A stretch of 64,000 nucleotides of DNA from UBA1672 sp964351365 (GTDB taxonomy: Bacteria; Pseudomonadota; Alphaproteobacteria; Micavibrionales; Micavibrionaceae). Made by a program: the position numbers and the translations under genes. The notes beneath the pieces are model-generated. The model searched no databases. It was given only the letters and a program-made list of their open reading frames with translations, and had not been told where the DNA came from. Numbering within the stretch: position 1 is the first letter of the stretch; the number at the start of each line of letters is the position of its first letter. Below, in pieces: positions 60,001-64,000 of this stretch. The stretch covers positions 62,001 to 126,000 of the forward strand of contig CAYGNP010000002.1 of the NCBI GenBank assembly GCA_964351365.1. Direction: 5' to 3'.

Positions 60001-60888
60001 ATGGATTGGGACAAGCTCCGCATATTCAAACATGTTGCGGAAGCCGGGAGCTTTACTCATGCGGGGGATACGCTTAAGCTCAGTCAATCCGCAATATCGC
60101 GGCAAATCAGCGCGCTTGAAACATCGCTCGGGGTTCCCCTGTTTCACCGTCATGCGCGCGGACTAGTGTTAACAGAGCAAGGGGAGATGCTGTTTCACAC
60201 TGCTAATGATGTTTTTGAGCGTTTGCATCGTGTCGAGGGGCAGCTCAGCGACTCCAAGGAGGTTGCAGCAGGACCGTTAACCGTAACAACAGTTGCGTTT
60301 ATTGCCTCAACTCTCATTATGCCGCAAATGAATGATTTCAAAGATTTGTATCCTAATATTCAACTGACTATGCTTCTCGATAATCGAATTTATGATTTAA
60401 GCAGGCGAGAAGCCGATATTGCGATTCGACTTTACCGCACGGAATATAGCGATCTGATTGAGAAATATATGGGTAAAATCGATTTTTGTGTTTGTGCGTC
60501 TAAGGATTATTTGACGAAAAAGGGACGGCCGCAAAGTAAAAAGGATTTGGCAGATCATACGATCATTGGCTTTCCGCCTGATGCCAGAACGCCTTTTAAA
60601 GACCCCAACTGGGCGCTGCGCGAACTTGGGGTTGATGTAAAAAATAACACGAATGTTATGCTCTTAAATTCGATGCATACGCGTCATACGGCTGTGCGCA
60701 ATGGCATTGCGCTTTCAGTTCTGCCGCGCTATCTGGTTGAGAGGGATTCAAATCTTGAAATTTTGTTTCCCGATTTGAAAATTCCAAGCGTTGAAGTTTT
60801 TTTTGTGTATCCACAGGAGCGAAGAAACTCTGAGAGAATATCTGTTTTCAGGGATTTTATGTTTAAGAATATAAAACTGCCTGACTAA
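60001..60888 (+). CDS. LysR-family transcriptional regulator
   Basis: A 295-residue regulator with the LysR winged helix-turn-helix (LRIFKHVAEAGSFTHAGDTLKLSQSAISRQISALE) and an effector-binding domain (about 90-290). The start ATG 60001 is preferred to a GTG three bases upstream. Follows trxB by 5 bp, an order seen in many alphaproteobacteria, so oxidative stress or redox sensing is possible but inferred. An inverted repeat follows the stop codon. Confidence 0.93.
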   Translation: MDWDKLRIFKHVAEAGSFTHAGDTLKLSQSAISRQISALETSLGVPLFHRHARGLVLTEQGEMLFHTANDVFERLHRVEGQLSDSKEVAAGPLTVTTVAFIASTLIMPQMNDFKDLYPNIQLTMLLDNRIYDLSRREADIAIRLYRTEYSDLIEKYMGKIDFCVCASKDYLTKKGRPQSKKDLADHTIIGFPPDARTPFKDPNWALRELGVDVKNNTNVMLLNSMHTRHTAVRNGIALSVLPRYLVERDSNLEILFPDLKIPSVEVFFVYPQERRNSERISVFRDFMFKNIKLPD

Positions 60889-60892
60889 TCCA

Positions 60893-60918
60893 TGCATTTT
60901 ATGCATATTAAAAATGCA
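60893..60918. repeat. Inverted repeat downstream of the LysR-type gene
   Basis: TGCATTTT (60893-60900) and AAAATGCA (60911-60918) are perfect inverted arms around ten bases, 4 bases after the LysR stop codon. It could end transcription or bind a regulator; without a T-run its role is unclear. Confidence 0.4.
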
Positions 60919-60928
60919 ACATCCCCTA

Positions 60929-60957
60929 TTGTTATGCAGAGCTGGTGTTCGTATGAT
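60929..60957 (+). promoter_or_regulatory. Candidate sigma-70 promoter of the small RNA
   Basis: TTGTTA (60929-60934) and TATGAT (60952-60957) are separated by exactly 17 bases. The -35 matches the consensus at 4 of 6 positions and the -10 at 5 of 6. Expected start of transcription is about 60963-60965, at the first hairpin. Confidence 0.6.
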
Positions 60958-60962
60958 GAGTT

Positions 60963-61075
60963 CAGTAACACACACACACGTTACTGAAGGGTCGAAATAC
61001 TGATCCTTATACCCCGCAAAGGGTATGAAACCTCCCTGTTCAACTCAGCCGGGCCTTTAGGGGTCCGGTTTTTTG
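60963..61075 (+). ncRNA. Candidate small RNA with three hairpins and an anti-Shine-Dalgarno CCTCCC
   Basis: About 112 nt behind the promoter at 60929. Hairpin 1: TTCAGTAAC (60961-60969) / GTTACTGAA (60980-60988) with an ACACACACAC loop. Hairpin 2: ATACCC (61009-61014) / GGGTAT (61021-61026). Then an unpaired CCTCCC (61031-61036), complementary to a ribosome-binding site, and a terminator hairpin with a T-run. This layout resembles alphaproteobacterial trans-acting sRNAs with CUCC motifs. There is no start codon with a convincing reading frame. I do not recognise an Rfam family. Transcription end near 61075, just before the convergent aminotransferase stop at 61076. Confidence 0.55.
61047..61075 (+). 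terminator. Rho-independent terminator of the small RNA / LysR unit
   Basis: Stem CCGGGCC (61049-61055) / GGTCCGG (61062-61068), one G-U pair, followed by six T (61069-61074). Active on the plus strand; the minus strand lacks a T-run. Confidence 0.85.
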
Positions 61076-62296
61076 TTATGCAGCTTGTGCCTTGCCTTTT
61101 AACGCAGCGCACGCGCGTTGAATGCGTTTGCAGGCCTCGGTTAGGTTTTCCATGCTGGTGGCGTAGGAGATGCGGAAATATGGCGAGAGGCCAAATGCTG
61201 CCCCCTGAACACAAGCAACGCCTTCACTTTCGAGGAGGTAGGTTACAAAATCCTCGTCGGTTTTTATCGTTTTGCCATCTGGTGTTATTTTACCAATGGT
61301 GCCTGCACAAGAGGGATAAACATAGAACGCCCCTTCCGGTTTGAGGCAGGTTATGCCCTCTGCATCGTTTAGCATTTTTACAACCTTGTCGCGGCGGTCT
61401 TTAAAGGCGGCGTTGCGTTCAATGAGGAAGGACTGGTCACCATTAAGGGCGCATAGCGCGGCTGCCTGCGAGATTGAGCAGGGGTTTGATGTGCTCTGGC
61501 TTTGCATTTTAGCGATGGCCTTGATGAGGTCTTTGGGCCCGCCGGCATAGCCGATGCGCCAGCCGGTCATCGCGTAGGATTTGGATACACCGTTGCAGGT
61601 GAGCGTGCGGTCATAAAGTTTTGGCTCGACCTGAGCGGGCGTGGCGTATTTGAACCCATCGTAAACAAGGTGTTCATACATATCGTCTGTCATGATGTAG
61701 ACATGAGGGTGCTTTACAAGAACATCCGTTAGAGCCTTCAGCTCTGCATGTGAATAGGCTGCGCCAGTTGGATTTGAGGGCGAATTGAAGATCAGCCATT
61801 TTGTTTTGGGCGTGATGGCGGCTTCGAGCTGTTCCGGCATCAGTTTGAAATGGTTTTCAACTGTGCACTCGATTGTTACAGGCGTTCCCTCGGCCAGAAG
61901 TACCATATCAGGGTAGGACACCCAATAGGGCGCGGGGATGATGACTTCATCGCCCGGATTAACGGAAGCCATGAGCGCGTTGTAGAGCACCTGCTTGCCG
62001 CCTGTACCAACCGTGATTTGATCGCGTGAATAGGTCAAGTCATTATCGCGTTTAAATTTTTGAATGATCGCGTCTTTGAGTTCGTTCGTGCCATCGACTG
62101 CTGTGTATTTGGTTTGGCCTTCTTCGATGGCTTTATATGCACCCTGCTTTACGAACTCTGGTGTATCGAAATCAGGCTCCCCTGCTCCCAGGCCAATCAC
62201 ATCACGTCCTGCCGCTTTTAATTCTTTGGCCTTATTGGTCACCGCCATAGTGGGTGAAGGCTTAATTCGGCTGAGGCGATCTGCGACAATAGACAC
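61076..62296 (-). CDS. Aspartate aminotransferase (class I, alphaproteobacterial type)
   Basis: PLP enzyme interconverting aspartate/oxaloacetate and glutamate/2-oxoglutarate. The 406-residue protein has VIGLGAGEPDFDTPEFVK, FNSPSNPTGAAYS, PLP Lys in NGVSKSYAMTGWRIGYAGG, and FRISYATSMENL near the C-terminus with the substrate-binding Arg. It is the AspC/AatA subgroup Ib common in alphaproteobacteria; prephenate aminotransferase activity is possible. 79 bp separates it from the kinase gene upstream. Confidence 0.94.
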   Translation of the reverse strand: MSIVADRLSRIKPSPTMAVTNKAKELKAAGRDVIGLGAGEPDFDTPEFVKQGAYKAIEEGQTKYTAVDGTNELKDAIIQKFKRDNDLTYSRDQITVGTGGKQVLYNALMASVNPGDEVIIPAPYWVSYPDMVLLAEGTPVTIECTVENHFKLMPEQLEAAITPKTKWLIFNSPSNPTGAAYSHAELKALTDVLVKHPHVYIMTDDMYEHLVYDGFKYATPAQVEPKLYDRTLTCNGVSKSYAMTGWRIGYAGGPKDLIKAIAKMQSQSTSNPCSISQAAALCALNGDQSFLIERNAAFKDRRDKVVKMLNDAEGITCLKPEGAFYVYPSCAGTIGKITPDGKTIKTDEDFVTYLLESEGVACVQGAAFGLSPYFRISYATSMENLTEACKRIQRACAALKGKAQAA

Positions 62297-62374
62297 TGTT
62301 AACTCCTTGTTTTATATATAACCCATGATCCTATGATGTGTTTCAGGGTCACAATGAACCGTACAAAAACATTA

Positions 62375-63400
62375 TCAATACGATATGTTTTGAAAAACCT
62401 CTCGGATATGATTTCCATCTAAATCATTTAAAGGGGTAAAATCAACCCCTTCTTTTTCAAACCAGCTTTTTAACGGTTGCATGATGGGGTGATTGAGGTG
62501 GGCTTGCATATAATTTTGCAAGCGCGGAATATGAATAAGGTAAGAGTCGCGGTTTTGCTCTGCAGCCAGTCTTATAAACAGCCCTAGAACACGGCCATGA
62601 AATTGTGCGGCCAAGACCGTATACCAGTTCATGAAATTTTGTTTTTTCTGCTCGTCCATTTCTTCGCAATAAAGATCAATCATTTCCTTTTGTATGTTTT
62701 GCGGGACATCATTTCGGGCATCCATGAGCAGATTCATAAGATCATAGGGCTGCGGGCACAAAAAGGCATCCTGATAGTCAATCAACGCGCATTGACCGTC
62801 TTTGGTGTAAATCAGGTTTTCAAGGTGATAATCAGCGTGGGTGAAAATTTGCGCAATGGGCGCTAGCCCCTGCTCTATTTTTTCCAGAACATCCATATAA
62901 GATTGCGTAAGAACCGGGCTCGTTTTTTCTCTGCGGTTATAGGCGATGTAGTATTCGGCGAACTGGCGGCGGCGGGCATAGACCTTTGTTTGTTTGAAAT
63001 TGTTTAAAAAATCTGGGTTTTTTGCGTCTTTTATTTTAATCAGTGTTTTGGTGGCAAGGCGGTAATAGTCTTGCGTTTTCTCTGGGGCTTGCGTCATTGT
63101 GCGGCGGAAAGTCTGAGTGCCTAAATCTTCGAAAATCGCGCAACATTTATGTTTTGAGCGCGTATAAAACTGCGGGATGCGCACGCCCTGCTTGGCGAGC
63201 CAATCACCAATTTTGATAAAATCATCCAGCTCTCTTTGGGTTTCCTGCGTATTTTCAGGGTACACCATCACTATTGATTTCTTATCGTTCCAGGTGCCGC
63301 GGTAATAATGGCGCGGGGATGCATCGCGCGGCATTTTCTCAAGATTTTTTATGCCAAGCTCCTGAATGAGGCTATCTTTGATTTTTTCAATATCGCGCAC
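62375..63400 (-). CDS. AmgK-like sugar kinase (aminoglycoside-phosphotransferase fold)
   Basis: A 341-residue kinase of the APH fold: DASPRHYYRGTWNDKKSIVMVYP at the N-terminal ATP lobe, catalytic HADYHLENLIY (Asp and Asn) and metal-binding IDYQDAF. This matches the AmgK/anomeric N-acetylmuramate kinase group in pattern and length, which recycles cell-wall sugar; the classic partner murU is not next to it in the visible part. It follows the small basic gene by 2 bp. Confidence 0.85.
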   Translation of the reverse strand: MRDIEKIKDSLIQELGIKNLEKMPRDASPRHYYRGTWNDKKSIVMVYPENTQETQRELDDFIKIGDWLAKQGVRIPQFYTRSKHKCCAIFEDLGTQTFRRTMTQAPEKTQDYYRLATKTLIKIKDAKNPDFLNNFKQTKVYARRRQFAEYYIAYNRREKTSPVLTQSYMDVLEKIEQGLAPIAQIFTHADYHLENLIYTKDGQCALIDYQDAFLCPQPYDLMNLLMDARNDVPQNIQKEMIDLYCEEMDEQKKQNFMNWYTVLAAQFHGRVLGLFIRLAAEQNRDSYLIHIPRLQNYMQAHLNHPIMQPLKSWFEKEGVDFTPLNDLDGNHIREVFQNISY

Positions 63401-63402
63401 GT

Positions 63403-63801
63403 TTATTTTTTCTTTTTATCTCTGTTCTTTGCCGCGAGTTTGTGGATGGCTTCGATATGTTGCTGGGAAGCGGCCTTGCGCTTTTTTGTGGAACTCACGT
63501 CTTCCTGACCAAAAATTGTGACGTCACTGGCGGCGATTGCGCGCAGGAGATCCATGCCAAAATTTTCGCCCTTTTCTGGGATTATGTGCTCTGGTCTGTC
63601 TTTTTCACTATCGGCCCTGCCGGAGACCACGCGCTCGACCTGATAGGCTACAATTCCATCAAGATGAGGGCGGGCCAATGCCTTGAGAAGATCCATATCA
63701 TCCTGCGCGAGAGCGATGATCTGCTGGCGGGCGCGGGCGGCATTGCCATTACTTAGCTTTAGAGCCTGTTTAATTTTCGTATCCGCGTAATGTCTGGACA
63801 T
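63403..63801 (-). CDS. Small basic protein of unknown function
   Basis: A 132-residue protein from ATG 63801 (MSRHYADTKIKQALKLSNGNAARARQQ); the open frame to 63840 is an extension. It has a helical N-terminal half (KQALKLSNGNAARARQQIIALAQDD), an acidic-basic middle and a lysine-rich tail (about 115-132). I recognise no domain; NGNAARARQQ is reminiscent of helix-turn-helix like alphaproteobacterial hypothetical proteins. Ends 2 bp before the AmgK-like gene, so the two may be co-expressed. Confidence 0.65.
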   Translation of the reverse strand: MSRHYADTKIKQALKLSNGNAARARQQIIALAQDDMDLLKALARPHLDGIVAYQVERVVSGRADSEKDRPEHIIPEKGENFGMDLLRAIAASDVTIFGQEDVSSTKKRKAASQQHIEAIHKLAAKNRDKKKK

Positions 63802-63869
63802 TGGATTAAAGCCTTTTTTGTGTGTTTTCCAAGATTGCATAAATTGGCCAAAATGTGAAAGCCCTTTTT

Positions 63870-64000
63870 TTACTCTGCGAGATTTGCAAGCTCTCTCATA
63901 ATAGTCTGCACCCCTTTGATGCGGTGTTCAGGTTTTGGCCACTGGCGGATAGCAGATATTTTCTGATCGGGACGGATTTTAACCGTTCCAGCCTTGGTCC
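63870..64000 (-). CDS. C-terminal end of a gene cut by the right edge
   Basis: The minus-strand frame ending at stop TAA 63870-63872 is open to the window edge and gives a 42-residue C-terminus containing AGTVKIRPDQKISAIRQWP and IKGVQTIMREL. It is too short to name. It lies upstream of the small basic gene on the same strand, 69 bp away. Confidence 0.45.
   Translation of the reverse strand, partial: TKAGTVKIRPDQKISAIRQWPKPEHRIKGVQTIMRELANLAE

Noticed and set aside
1..64000. tRNA, rRNA, CRISPR array, prophage or transposase
   Set aside because: Intergenic regions are short and none shows a cloverleaf, spaced direct repeats, integrase or transposase frame.

Overview
The window is a gene-dense stretch of ordinary bacterial chromosome. 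I see no rRNA, tRNA, CRISPR array, phage module or insertion sequence. The gene set points to an alphaproteobacterium of moderate to low GC. Evidence for this is a MucR/Ros-type regulator, a PhaR polyhydroxyalkanoate repressor beside phaC/phaA/phaB, an ELM1-family (DUF1022) protein, a TIGR02186/TauE pair, a PleC/DivJ-like histidine kinase, the murJ-trpS-usp-nfu-tsaB gene order, and a GTTC-N7-GTTC LexA box of the alphaproteobacterial type. Genus and species cannot be fixed from sequence alone.

Layout. 1-3515 (minus): ilvD (cut by the left edge), a translationally coupled pair of membrane PH-domain proteins, and a phosphofructokinase. 3697-7198 (plus): YdcH-like protein, purE, purK, fumC and a ribbon-helix-helix protein. 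7178-13723 (minus): phaC, phaA, phaB, a cyclic-nucleotide-binding protein and a large AsmA protein, with phaR divergent at 13864. 14393-17985 (minus): DJ-1-like protein, prfB with a classical +1 programmed frameshift, and an exported coiled-coil protein. 18240-23028: OmpA-type lipoprotein, trkH, hslO, ABC-2 permease and recX. 23000-27725 (minus): OmpR-like regulator, EnvZ-like kinase and a multi-PAS kinase. 27791-35634: ilvE, a palindromic intergenic repeat, an unrecognised exported protein, then ychF, pth, rplY, prs, pgeF, a MidA/NDUFAF7-like methyltransferase and lgt.

35778-37334 (plus): ubiK, a ybjN-like gene and proC. 37324-44670 (minus): murJ, trpS, an exported protein, TauE, TIGR02186, usp, nfu, tsaB and mucR. 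44694-51614 (plus): ubiE, an acidic membrane-anchored protein, coaBC, dut, mutS and a ferredoxin-NADP reductase. 51618-53990 (minus): cysK, fdxA and two TerB-like proteins. 54112-57486 (plus): a Y-family DNA polymerase behind a LexA box, trmFO and a lipase-like hydrolase. 57490-60888: an Lrp/AsnC regulator, ELM1, trxB and a LysR regulator. 60929-61075 is a stand-alone promoter, three hairpins and a terminator, probably a small RNA. 61076-64000 (minus): aspartate aminotransferase, an AmgK-like kinase, a small basic protein and a cut ORF.

Functional themes are purine synthesis (purEK, prs), PHB storage, branched-chain and other amino acid metabolism (ilvD, ilvE, proC, cysK, aspartate aminotransferase), translation and tRNA maintenance (prfB, pth, rplY, trpS, trmFO, tsaB, ychF), cell envelope (lgt, murJ, OmpA, AsmA, ELM1) and DNA repair (mutS, dut, Y-polymerase, recX). 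I found no strong evidence of a wholly new multi-gene system. The best candidates for new biology are the small RNA at 60963-61075, the palindromic repeat at 28680-28752 and several conserved-looking genes of unknown function.
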